Assembly (NCBI GenBank): GCA_963821715.1 | Contig: CAWGET010000010.1 | Coordinates: 248,001-312,000, forward strand | DNA: 64,000 bases | Direction: 5' to 3' | Source of the DNA: CAWGET01 sp963821715 | GTDB lineage: Bacteria; Bacteroidota; Ignavibacteria; Ignavibacteriales; Melioribacteraceae | Shown: one piece after another, positions 25,557-34,298 of the stretch | Layout: every line of letters starts with the position of its first letter | Position numbering within the stretch: the first letter of the stretch is position 1 | Position numbers and translations under genes: made by a program | The notes under the pieces: model-generated | Databases searched by the model: none | What the model saw: the letters and a program-made list of their open reading frames with translations, nothing else | Told to the model about the DNA's origin: nothing

Positions 25557-28496
25557 ATGATCTTAAATTTCTGCCGATTTTCCCTTTTCACATTTCTTCT
25601 CCCAGCTGTTTTTTCCATGAACGTTTTCGCCTCCTCAAATAGTATTCAAGGAAAAGTGACCGATCAATCCACCGGAGAGGCGCTGGTTGGAGCTAATGTA
25701 TTTTTAGTTGGGACGGCAATGGGAGCCGCGACCGATATAACCGGCGAATATTTGATTAAGAATGTTCCCGATGGAGATTATACATTGCGGGTTTCATTTA
25801 TCGGATATAAACAAGAAACTCTTCCAATAAAATTAACTTCCGGTATTAATCTTAGCCAGGATTTTTCACTTGCAGCGGAGAGTGTTGAAGGTGAAGGTAT
25901 TGTTGTCACGGCTCAGGCGCTTGGGCAGAAGCAGGCGATCAATCAACAGCTATCTTCAAAAAATATTAAGAATATAGTTTCCGCGGCGCGGATTCAGGAA
26001 GTTCCCGACGCAAACGCCGCCGAATCCGTAGGAAGACTTCCCGGAGTTTCAATCTTGCGGGAAGGAGGCGAAGGAAACAAGGTAGTAGTAAGAGGATTAG
26101 AACCAAAATTTAATTCGATTACAATTAACGGAGTCAAACTTTCTTCTTCCGGCTCGGCTGATAGAGGCGCCGATCTAAGTATGATTTCTTCAAATATGCT
26201 CGAAGGAATCGAGGTCTCGAAAAGTTTAACAGCCGATATGGACGCTAACGCAATTGGCGGAGTGGTAAACTTCCAGCTTCGGGATGCGGTTACAAACAAT
26301 TCGGGCAAACCGAATTTCACCCTGAGTCTTCAGGGCGGATACACCGGCTTGGAGAATGCGCAGAATAAATTTGGAAATTATAAAATTGACGGAACGGTTG
26401 AGGATAGGATTCTAAATAATAAGCTGGGGTTCTTTCTTCAGGGTTCTTATCAAAAAAGAAATCTTTCATCCAATGAACTCGGAGCTTTTTACGCGCCACT
26501 CGGAAACAGCCAGGAAGATTATTTAATAAGAAGTATTGCTTTAGACGATATGTGGAGAATACGCGAAAGAGCGAACGCAGTTGTTTCAGTAGATTACAAA
26601 TTGCCCTTCGGAAAAATTAAACAGTCGAATCTTTTCTCCACCAGCGATACCGAGTTAAATGACCGGCAGCAATTTTATAATGTTGATAGAGGTGCAAACA
26701 CACAAAGATTTACGGGAAATTACAGCGGAAGCGAATTAGTTACGATATCCAACATTCTGAATTTTGAGCAAGAGTTATCTGTTTTTGATATGATTCTGAA
26801 TCTTTCTCATTCATATTCGGAAACGGATAACCCACAAGATTGGAGCGTTGTTTTTACAAATACGCCCGCCGGTATTGAAGAATACGGATTTGAATCGAAT
26901 ATAGATCCTCAAGCGGTAGCCGCCGCCGCAAATAATAATTTATCTAATACGCTTCTACAATCCGTTGCCGTTACAAATTCTTTTGCGCGCGAAAGATCGC
27001 TTGCCGCTTCTCTCGATTTTGAAACAAAATTCAATCTCTCAAGCTTCATAAACAGTGTAGTTAAATTCGGCGGCAAATATCAGCGGCAGACGAGAAACTT
27101 TAATCTCGACGTAACCAATGGACAAAGTTTCGGATTCGCGAGCGGAGGAGAAATTATAACGCTGATGCAAGAAAAGCTGGATTGGTTTAATCATCTTCCG
27201 GGCGATAACCTGAACGCGCCGATGGCGCAGTTTGTAGATCCGGATTTTGATTACGGAACGTTTATGGATTCCGATTATCAACTAGTTTATCCTCTCAATT
27301 TCGAGCGAATGCAGGAAATGATAGATTATATGTATGCAAATCAGTTGGAAGACAACATAACGTTTAATCATAACGTGGGCGCCTCAATTACAAACGATTA
27401 TGACGGAAAGGAAGATATTTCGGCGGCTTATTTAATGGCTACTTTCAATTTCGGCTCGAGATTAACTTTAATTCCGGGAGTCCGATATCAGCAATTGCGA
27501 ACCGAATACACTGCGCCTCAGGGATTGCAGGGACCCACATCCTTCGCCGATTACGCTCATCAAACAAAAACGGTTACTAAATATCATCCATATTGGCTGC
27601 CAAGCGTTTTATTGAAATACAAAGCGTTCGATTGGTTTGACGTAAGGCTGGCTTACACAAATTCTCTTTCTTACCCGGATTATACCGCTCTTGCTCCGAG
27701 GATAAATGTCTATCTCTCCGGCGGATTGATCAGTTATAATAACTTCGATTTGAAGCCGATTGAATCTACAAATTACGACGCTTATTTCTCGTTTTACAAT
27801 AATACGATAGGATTATTTACAGCCGGAGCTTTTCTTAAACAAATTAAAGATTTAATCTATTCTTACTATTTCCGTCCCGCTACTTCCGAAGATTTAATTC
27901 AATACTATCCCGATTGGGTTGAGAACAAACAGCCCGCGGCGGGAGTAGCGGTTTCAACATTTATGAATAATACTTTTGTAGTAGATAATTACGGAATTGA
28001 GTTAGACTGGCAGACGCATTTCTGGTATCTGCCAAGCGTTTTATCCGGAATGATACTGAACGTAAATTATACTCACATTTTTTCCGAAGCCGAATATCCT
28101 TATCAAACTATAGTCAGGGAAGGACGAGTTACAAAATATGTTGATACTTCCTACACCGCTCCGCTCGTTTTTCAGCCGGACGATATTTTTAATATTACTC
28201 TTGGTTATGATTATAAGGGATTTGCATTTAGATTATCGGCTTTATATTCGGCGGATATTTTTACCGGTCCCACGCCTTGGGAACAATTAAGAGCTTTTAC
28301 CGACGCTTATACCAGATACGACCTTTCCGTTAAACAGAAACTTCCTTTTGTTTCTGACGGATTCGAAATTTTCCTGAACTACAATAATATTACCGGCGCT
28401 CAAGACGCCAGTTCCATTTCGGCGGCGACCAGCGTTCCTACAAGAATTCAGGTTTATGATTCATTACTCGAATTAGGTTTAAGGGCAAAATTTTAA
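25557..28496 (+). CDS. TonB-dependent receptor, first gene of chitin locus
   Basis: This 979-residue outer-membrane receptor has a signal peptide ending near VFAS. A CarboxypepD-reg domain follows (about 30-110, GKVTDQSTGEALVGANVF). The plug (about 130-250) has AESVGRLPGVSIL, GGEGNKVVVRGL and DANAIGGVVNFQL, and a barrel completes the protein. The plug signatures match carbohydrate-type receptors of the Caulobacter/Xanthomonas kind, which work without SusD. With the chitinases and chitobiose phosphorylase downstream, uptake of chito-oligosaccharides is the best inference. Confidence 0.9.
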   Translation: MILNFCRFSLFTFLLPAVFSMNVFASSNSIQGKVTDQSTGEALVGANVFLVGTAMGAATDITGEYLIKNVPDGDYTLRVSFIGYKQETLPIKLTSGINLSQDFSLAAESVEGEGIVVTAQALGQKQAINQQLSSKNIKNIVSAARIQEVPDANAAESVGRLPGVSILREGGEGNKVVVRGLEPKFNSITINGVKLSSSGSADRGADLSMISSNMLEGIEVSKSLTADMDANAIGGVVNFQLRDAVTNNSGKPNFTLSLQGGYTGLENAQNKFGNYKIDGTVEDRILNNKLGFFLQGSYQKRNLSSNELGAFYAPLGNSQEDYLIRSIALDDMWRIRERANAVVSVDYKLPFGKIKQSNLFSTSDTELNDRQQFYNVDRGANTQRFTGNYSGSELVTISNILNFEQELSVFDMILNLSHSYSETDNPQDWSVVFTNTPAGIEEYGFESNIDPQAVAAAANNNLSNTLLQSVAVTNSFARERSLAASLDFETKFNLSSFINSVVKFGGKYQRQTRNFNLDVTNGQSFGFASGGEIITLMQEKLDWFNHLPGDNLNAPMAQFVDPDFDYGTFMDSDYQLVYPLNFERMQEMIDYMYANQLEDNITFNHNVGASITNDYDGKEDISAAYLMATFNFGSRLTLIPGVRYQQLRTEYTAPQGLQGPTSFADYAHQTKTVTKYHPYWLPSVLLKYKAFDWFDVRLAYTNSLSYPDYTALAPRINVYLSGGLISYNNFDLKPIESTNYDAYFSFYNNTIGLFTAGAFLKQIKDLIYSYYFRPATSEDLIQYYPDWVENKQPAAGVAVSTFMNNTFVVDNYGIELDWQTHFWYLPSVLSGMILNVNYTHIFSEAEYPYQTIVREGRVTKYVDTSYTAPLVFQPDDIFNITLGYDYKGFAFRLSALYSADIFTGPTPWEQLRAFTDAYTRYDLSVKQKLPFVSDGFEIFLNYNNITGAQDASSISAATSVPTRIQVYDSLLELGLRAKF

Positions 28497-28606
28497 GAAT
28501 AAAAACGGAGGAGAAAAATCAAAAAAATAAATTTTGAGAAAATCAGAATTATGAATAAAAGATTTTCAATCAATAAAACACATCAATAATATAAGGAGAA
28601 GTAAAA

Positions 28607-30367
28607 ATGAAACGATTCATCTACCGCTCGCTTTTTATGTTTTTATCGTTTTTTTTTATTAACACAATAAACAGCGCACAAACAGAATTAGAAATTTACG
28701 CACTTCAGGGAACGCTGGACGAAATAATAGCCGCCGACCAGGCAAGCGCGACACCTGCGGATATTTATACGCTTGTAAGTTTAGATACAACTTACATCTT
28801 CGACGAAGGAATTGTTTTTAACAGCGATGTTGAAATACGCGGAGTTGTCGGAGATGACGGAAGAGTTCCCACAATCCAGCCAAATGTTTTATCCGACGGT
28901 TCGATTCCCGGGCACCTTTTTACTTTTACAAATGATAACTCAGTCGTAGAAATTCACGATCTATATCTTCTCGGAGTTTCAATCGACAATACGGTTAACT
29001 GGGGCGACGGCTTTGGAATTACAGTCAATGGAAATAATATCAAAACTTATATCAACAATGTTATCTTCGAACAGTGGGGGCAGTTCTCCATTAATTATTC
29101 GGGCGATTGGAACAGCTTCTGGATCACCAATTGTAAGTTCAGAAACAGCGTTAACACAGGTTCGGTTTATACCGGCCAAGCTTTCAGGCAGAGAAACGAC
29201 CTTGGAACCACTTTGACGGATACGGTAGTTATGCGCTACAACACTTTCCTCGCGGTAAACGCTTACGCTATGGCTACTTCTATAACCGGATATTTAGACT
29301 ACGGAGAATTCACACACAATACAGTTGTTGGTATGGTAAAAAATCCGTTCTTCAGTATGAATAATACGAACTGGGTAGTAAAGCATAATATATTTTACGA
29401 CGTTTACGCAGGTGGAATGTCGAACGGCGAATATCCTTGGTGGGACAGAATCTGGGGCCCCGGACTTGGTTCGGTAATCGATCTTGATCCGCTTAGCAAA
29501 CTAAACGCAGCGCTTTTTGGAATTGACACAACGCAGGCAAACTGGTCGGAATTAGCCGAAGCAGCGCGAACGATTGAAGTTACCGACAATATTTATTACC
29601 GCTCGCCGGAAATTGACGCCTTTGCACAGAGCGTGAACGATACAGCTACAACTACCGCAGACTCAATTAAAATAACTCCCTGGATGAATGAAAATACGGA
29701 AATGATGTTTAACGACGACGCGAGATGGCCGGGACTTACAGCCGAAGGAAATTTAATGATGGATCCGCAATTCGGATCAACTTACGCTGAATTTCTCGGC
29801 GCTCCCGGATCTACCGTTCCCGAAAAACACGGAACCGGACTAATCCCTTACATCAGAATGGCGAGAGCCAACGGAAGCGTAGCTAACGATTATTTCGGAT
29901 ACGATTACGCTCAACCCGATTTCCAAACGACAGGAAACTGGGTCCCGACCTGGCCGCTGCCCGAATTTACAGACGAACTGTTGAAATACCAGGCGGATAT
30001 GATGGCGGCTGACGGAATGTATTACGGCGATCCTTTCTGGAGCAACGGCGGTGTAATTATTACGAGCATAGAAAATGATGAAACTGTTGAAGCGCTGCCT
30101 ACGGAATTCTCGCTTTCAAACAATTATCCGAATCCGTTTAATCCTTCGACTAAAATCAGTTTTAGTCTTCCGCAAAACGGTAACGTAAGTCTGATGATTT
30201 TTGACGTGACCGGAAAAGAAGTAAAAACGGTGATCGAAAATTCAATGCGCCAGGCGGGTAATTACACTTTGAATCTTGATATGAGCGGATTCTCAAGCGG
30301 CGTTTATTTCTATCAGATTTCATTCAACAATCTTTTGCAGACAAAGAAGATGCTGCTTTTGAAATAA
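28607..30367 (+). CDS. secreted beta-helix protein with type IX sorting domain
   Basis: This 586-residue protein has a signal peptide ending near INSAQ. A right-handed parallel beta-helix-like body follows, full of N-rich rungs (VEIHDLYLLGVSIDN, INNVIFEQWGQFSINY, WVVKHNIFYDVYAG), then a sorting domain with NNYPNPFNPSTK, FDVTGKEVKTV and SGVYFYQI. Similar folds occur in polysaccharide lyases and binding proteins. I see no catalytic signature. A clear ribosome site (AAGGAG) precedes the ATG. It lies between the TonB receptor and the sorted chitinase, so a chitin-binding or accessory role is inferred. Confidence 0.8.
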   Translation: MKRFIYRSLFMFLSFFFINTINSAQTELEIYALQGTLDEIIAADQASATPADIYTLVSLDTTYIFDEGIVFNSDVEIRGVVGDDGRVPTIQPNVLSDGSIPGHLFTFTNDNSVVEIHDLYLLGVSIDNTVNWGDGFGITVNGNNIKTYINNVIFEQWGQFSINYSGDWNSFWITNCKFRNSVNTGSVYTGQAFRQRNDLGTTLTDTVVMRYNTFLAVNAYAMATSITGYLDYGEFTHNTVVGMVKNPFFSMNNTNWVVKHNIFYDVYAGGMSNGEYPWWDRIWGPGLGSVIDLDPLSKLNAALFGIDTTQANWSELAEAARTIEVTDNIYYRSPEIDAFAQSVNDTATTTADSIKITPWMNENTEMMFNDDARWPGLTAEGNLMMDPQFGSTYAEFLGAPGSTVPEKHGTGLIPYIRMARANGSVANDYFGYDYAQPDFQTTGNWVPTWPLPEFTDELLKYQADMMAADGMYYGDPFWSNGGVIITSIENDETVEALPTEFSLSNNYPNPFNPSTKISFSLPQNGNVSLMIFDVTGKEVKTVIENSMRQAGNYTLNLDMSGFSSGVYFYQISFNNLLQTKKMLLLK

Positions 30368-30433
30368 CGACATTGTCGTCTCAGAAATGATAAAATGTAG
30401 TTGGGGTTAAATATTCAATTAAAACACAACCCT

Positions 30434-30468
30434 GACCCGATAAATCGGGTCTTCCCCTCTCGAGAGGG
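30434..30468. repeat. two adjacent palindromes after the beta-helix gene
   Basis: GACCCGAT-AA-ATCGGGTC (30434-30451) is followed by the perfect palindrome CCCTCTCGAGAGGG (30455-30468). Both fold into hairpins. They may end the upstream transcript or be part of a dispersed intergenic repeat. There is no T tract typical of an intrinsic terminator. Confidence 0.55.
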
Positions 30469-30549
30469 ATTAAGGGGTGCGTTGAATTAACTAAATGCCA
30501 ATACTATCGGACAACAAAAGTCGTGTTAGTGAATAATTATTATTCTTAT

Positions 30550-30577
30550 GTAGAGACGTTGAATGCCACGTCTCTAC
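30550..30577. repeat. GTAGAGACGT inverted repeat
   Basis: GTAGAGACGT and ACGTCTCTAC form perfect 10-bp arms around TGAATGCC, 20 bp before the chitinase start. Hairpins with this GTAGAGACGT stem are, as I recall, widespread intergenic repeats in some bacteria, notably cyanobacteria. Here the hairpin would lie in the chitinase 5' leader. Confidence 0.6.
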
Positions 30578-30597
30578 AATTTAAATAGGAAAAGTCT

Positions 30598-32736
30598 GTG
30601 AAAAATATTTTTACAAAAAGTTTTTATCGATGTAACAAAATTATTTTGGCGATGATTTTACTTCTCTGCGTTTCATTCTCGTCAAATTTATTCAGTCAAA
30701 AATTATCCGTTGGATATTATCCCGATTACAAACGCGGAGTTCTTCCCGCCGAAGATATTCATCTTGAACATCTGACTCACGTAATCCACAGCTTTGCTTA
30801 TCCCGACGCTAACGGCAATTTGCTCCATTCCGATATTTTTATCTATCCGGAATTAATTGAAAGAGTTCATAACGAAGGGAAGAAAATTTTCGTAGCTCTC
30901 GGCGGCTGGGGAAATTCGGACGGCTTCTCTCCGGCTTTTGCCGATTCTGCAAAGAGAGCTTTTTTCATTAATAATCTTATTCAATTTTGCGAAACTCACG
31001 GATACGACGGAATTGATATCGACTGGGAATATCCTACAAATTCCGCCGACTCGGAAAATCTAAATAAATTCGTATCCGAATTAAAAGTGGAAAAGCCCGA
31101 ACTCGAAATTTCTCTCGCGCTTCCCGGAACGGCATATTCAGCGCAATTTTTTGATTTTACTTTTCTTGATTCTTACGTGGAATGGTTCGGCTGTATGGCT
31201 TACGATATGGCGGGAGGCTGGTCTTCAACGTCCGGTTATAACGCGCCTCTTTTTTCCGACGGTCCGGCTTCCGTTAAAAAATATATCGATTACTTCACAA
31301 TTACGCGCGGTATTAAGCCTGAAAAAGTTGTGATGGGAATTCCCTTTTACGGAACGCTTTTCGATTCCCCCGCGATAGGCGTGCCGAGCGGCGGAGCTTC
31401 TAACTTAACTTACGTTGAATCAATGATGAAATTTTTTGACGGATGGAAGTATAATTGGGACGACGATTCAAAAGTTCCTTATCTCTTAAATCCCGGCGGC
31501 GACAAGGTTCTGTCTTATGATAACATCAGGTCGGTAAAAGAAAAATGCGATTACGCTCTGCAAAGAAATTTAGCCGGAGTAATGATTTGGGAAATTACGC
31601 ACGATTATTTTAAAGGAACTCAGCCGCTGCTCGAAACTGTGGGAATGAAAATGCTTAACGACTTGAACGATTCCACATCCAAAGTTAAGATTGTGAATAT
31701 TCTAAACGGACTCGTATTCTCGGAAGCTGATACGGTAATTGTTGAAGTATCTGCGGAAAGTTCGGGCGGAATTTCAAGAGTTGAGCTTTATTTAAATACG
31801 GTTAAGGTCGATGAATTATTTTCCGCCCCATATAATTTTACTCTGTATAATGTCGAAAAAGGGATTCATACAATTCAGGCGATCGCTTTTGATAATTCGG
31901 AGACGGTTTCTAAATCCGATAGAATTTTTATTAAATCCGTTAACGATACGGCTTCAGAACAGACGCCTTACAACGGCGAGCCTTTTATAATTCCGGGCAA
32001 AGTTGAAGCCGAAGAATTCGACAAAGGCGGTGAGGGAGTTTCTTATCACGATACGACTCCGGGCAACGCCGCGGCGGCTTATTCCGATTTCCGTTTGAAC
32101 GAAGACGTTGACTGCGAGCCGATGGACGGAGGCGGCTACAACGTCGGATATATTATTGACGGAGAATGGCTGGAGTATTCTGTAGTCGTTGATTCATCAG
32201 CCGATTACAGCCTCTCGTGCAATGTAGCGTCCGGCTTGCAAGGAGGAGCTTTTCATCTTGAAATAAATAGCGCGGACTTAACCGGCTTGATAGAAACGCC
32301 CGGAACCGGCGGCTGGGGATATTATCAGATCATCGTAAAGAACAACATTCGGCTTGAAGCGGGCGAACATATTTTAAGATTTTACGCCGACGAAGGCGAC
32401 TTCAATATTGATAATATAATTTTTACATATCAATCTGAAACGGGCGTTGACGACAAAACTCTGCAAAATTTATCTTTTAGATTAAACAATAACTATCCTA
32501 ATCCATTCAATCCAGCCACCACAATCAGCTTTGCTCTTCCGGAAAAAGGAAATGTAAACCTGAAAATATTCGACGTAACCGGGAAAGAAATTAAAAGAGT
32601 ATTGACAAACACATTGATGGAATCGGGAGAACACAGGTTAAAAATTGATATGAGCGGATTTACAAGCGGCGTTTATTTCTATCAAATTTCGTTTAATAAT
32701 TTTATACAGACAAAGAAGATGACGCTGCTGAAGTAA
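30598..32736 (+). CDS. GH18 chitinase with CBM6-like module and type IX sorting domain
   Basis: This 712-residue secreted enzyme is initiated at GTG (AGGAAAAG upstream), with a signal peptide ending near LFSQ. The GH18 barrel spans about 35-355, with KIFVALGGW and the catalytic YDGIDIDWEYP (Glu144 is the proton donor). An Ig-like linker domain (about 365-450), a CBM6/35-like domain (about 465-620, KVEAEEFD to FNIDNIIF) and a sorting domain (NNYPNPFNPATT) follow. GH18 chitinases hydrolyse beta-1,4-GlcNAc chains with retention. It should be displayed on or released from the cell surface as the first enzyme in chitin breakdown. Confidence 0.94.
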   Translation: MKNIFTKSFYRCNKIILAMILLLCVSFSSNLFSQKLSVGYYPDYKRGVLPAEDIHLEHLTHVIHSFAYPDANGNLLHSDIFIYPELIERVHNEGKKIFVALGGWGNSDGFSPAFADSAKRAFFINNLIQFCETHGYDGIDIDWEYPTNSADSENLNKFVSELKVEKPELEISLALPGTAYSAQFFDFTFLDSYVEWFGCMAYDMAGGWSSTSGYNAPLFSDGPASVKKYIDYFTITRGIKPEKVVMGIPFYGTLFDSPAIGVPSGGASNLTYVESMMKFFDGWKYNWDDDSKVPYLLNPGGDKVLSYDNIRSVKEKCDYALQRNLAGVMIWEITHDYFKGTQPLLETVGMKMLNDLNDSTSKVKIVNILNGLVFSEADTVIVEVSAESSGGISRVELYLNTVKVDELFSAPYNFTLYNVEKGIHTIQAIAFDNSETVSKSDRIFIKSVNDTASEQTPYNGEPFIIPGKVEAEEFDKGGEGVSYHDTTPGNAAAAYSDFRLNEDVDCEPMDGGGYNVGYIIDGEWLEYSVVVDSSADYSLSCNVASGLQGGAFHLEINSADLTGLIETPGTGGWGYYQIIVKNNIRLEAGEHILRFYADEGDFNIDNIIFTYQSETGVDDKTLQNLSFRLNNNYPNPFNPATTISFALPEKGNVNLKIFDVTGKEIKRVLTNTLMESGEHRLKIDMSGFTSGVYFYQISFNNFIQTKKMTLLK

Positions 32737-32805
32737 TATTATCGATTACTATTATTTATTAATTATTGAGATGATTCGATAAAATTTTAGAAGAGAAGGA
32801 TCTAA

Positions 32806-34140
32806 TTGGAAACTAAGACTGAAATGGCTGAAACCACGGCAGATATTGACAAAAAAGGTATAACGGCAAGCGACGAATCGACGTCTCGTCATCCCGCGGC
32901 GTGGGTCCCGACTCTTTATTTTTCGGAAGGGTTGCCCTTCGTAGCTACTTCGGTCGTTTCCGTCTTGATGTATAAAAGTCTCGGACTAAGCGATTCGCAA
33001 ATTGCTTTTTTCACAACGCTTGTAATGTGGCCCTGGACTCTTAAACCTTTATGGGGTCCGTTTCTCGAAATGTTCAAGACCAAAAAATATTTTGTAGTTG
33101 GAACTCAATTTATCGGCGGGTTAGCGTTCGGGCTTTTAGCTCTGTCTCTTCCGTTGGAAGGCTTTTTACAATACTCGCTTATAATGTTTGTAATTATAGC
33201 TTTTAACTCAGCCACTCACGATATTGCCGCGGACGGAGTTTACATCAACGCGCTTGATAACGAACAGCAGGCAAAATATGTAGGCTGGCAGGGCGCTTTT
33301 TATAATCTCGCAAAAGTTTTGTCGCAGGGCGCTCTTGTTTACGTAGCCGGAAAGCTCGAACTGGCTATCGGGATTACCGAAGCCTGGATGATTGTTATGG
33401 GAATTATCGGAGCTATTTTATTAACTCTAAGTATTTATCATCTTAAAATGCTTCCTTCGGGCGGCGCGGCAACTCGCGTTGAAAATGTTAAAGAAGCGTT
33501 TTCTACATTCTGGACTATCGTAAAGAATTTTTTCACAAAAAAATATATTTACTGGGGAATCGCTTTTATCATCCTTTTTAGAACGGCGGAAGGACAGTTA
33601 ACCAAAATTGTTCCTTTGTTTATGCGCGCTTCAAGGGAAAACGGCGGGCTCGGACTTCTGACTTCGGATATCGGAATAGCTTATGGAATTTTCGGCGCAG
33701 CGGCTTTTATTCTCGGTTCTCTCGCCGGCGGTTATTTTGTGGCAAAGCGCGGATTGCGGAAATCTCTTTTTACTCTTGCGATTATTTTTAACACGCCCGA
33801 CGTGGTTTACACTTACTTAGCTTTTACTCTGCCGGAAAGCTTTGTAATTATCTGCGCGGCTATTTCAATCGAATGGTTCGGATACGGATTCGGATTTGTG
33901 GGCGTAATTCTTTTTATGATGCAGCAAATAGCGCCCGGAAAATATAAAATGGCGCATTACGCTTTTGCAACCGCCATAATGAATTTCGGATTTATGCTTC
34001 CTTCAATGATCAGCGGGTTTGTAAGCGATTACCTTGGCTATAAAAGCTTTTTCGTCTGGGTGATTATCGCGACTATTCCCTCTTTCCTTGCCGCGTGGTT
34101 AGTGCCGTTCAAGGATAATCCGGCGGAGAAAACAACATAA
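32806..34140 (+). CDS. AmpG-like MFS permease, probable chitobiose importer
   Basis: This 444-residue inner-membrane major-facilitator protein has about twelve hydrophobic segments and is of the AmpG/PAT type (YFSEGLPFVATSVVSVLM, MWPWTLKPLWGPFLEMF, HDIAADGVYINAL). AmpG proteins import GlcNAc-anhydroMurNAc sugars, so a GlcNAc disaccharide is a credible substrate. It starts at TTG with GAAGGA upstream. Its position between the sorted chitinase and the chitobiose phosphorylase supports import of N,N'-diacetylchitobiose. Specificity is inferred from context. Confidence 0.86.
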   Translation: METKTEMAETTADIDKKGITASDESTSRHPAAWVPTLYFSEGLPFVATSVVSVLMYKSLGLSDSQIAFFTTLVMWPWTLKPLWGPFLEMFKTKKYFVVGTQFIGGLAFGLLALSLPLEGFLQYSLIMFVIIAFNSATHDIAADGVYINALDNEQQAKYVGWQGAFYNLAKVLSQGALVYVAGKLELAIGITEAWMIVMGIIGAILLTLSIYHLKMLPSGGAATRVENVKEAFSTFWTIVKNFFTKKYIYWGIAFIILFRTAEGQLTKIVPLFMRASRENGGLGLLTSDIGIAYGIFGAAAFILGSLAGGYFVAKRGLRKSLFTLAIIFNTPDVVYTYLAFTLPESFVIICAAISIEWFGYGFGFVGVILFMMQQIAPGKYKMAHYAFATAIMNFGFMLPSMISGFVSDYLGYKSFFVWVIIATIPSFLAAWLVPFKDNPAEKTT

Positions 34141-34298
34141 GATTTTAATTGAAGATATTATTCGTATTTATTTATCGCAAAAACTCTGATAAAAGAGAGA
34201 AATCGGAAATCAGAAGTCCCCGAAGGGGTAGGCAGAAGTCAGAAAGCCAGAGTTAATTTGCATTGTATTTTAAGTTAAAATAAAATTCAGGGACATAA

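Noticed and set aside
28497..28606. GGAGGAG and a 12-codon frame between the TonB receptor and beta-helix genes
   Set aside because: The frame is too short and A-rich; the real ribosome site for the next gene lies closer, at AAGGAG.
34217..34230. CCCC-gaa-GGGG hairpin upstream of chbP
   Set aside because: Four-base arms are too short to support a terminator or regulatory call.
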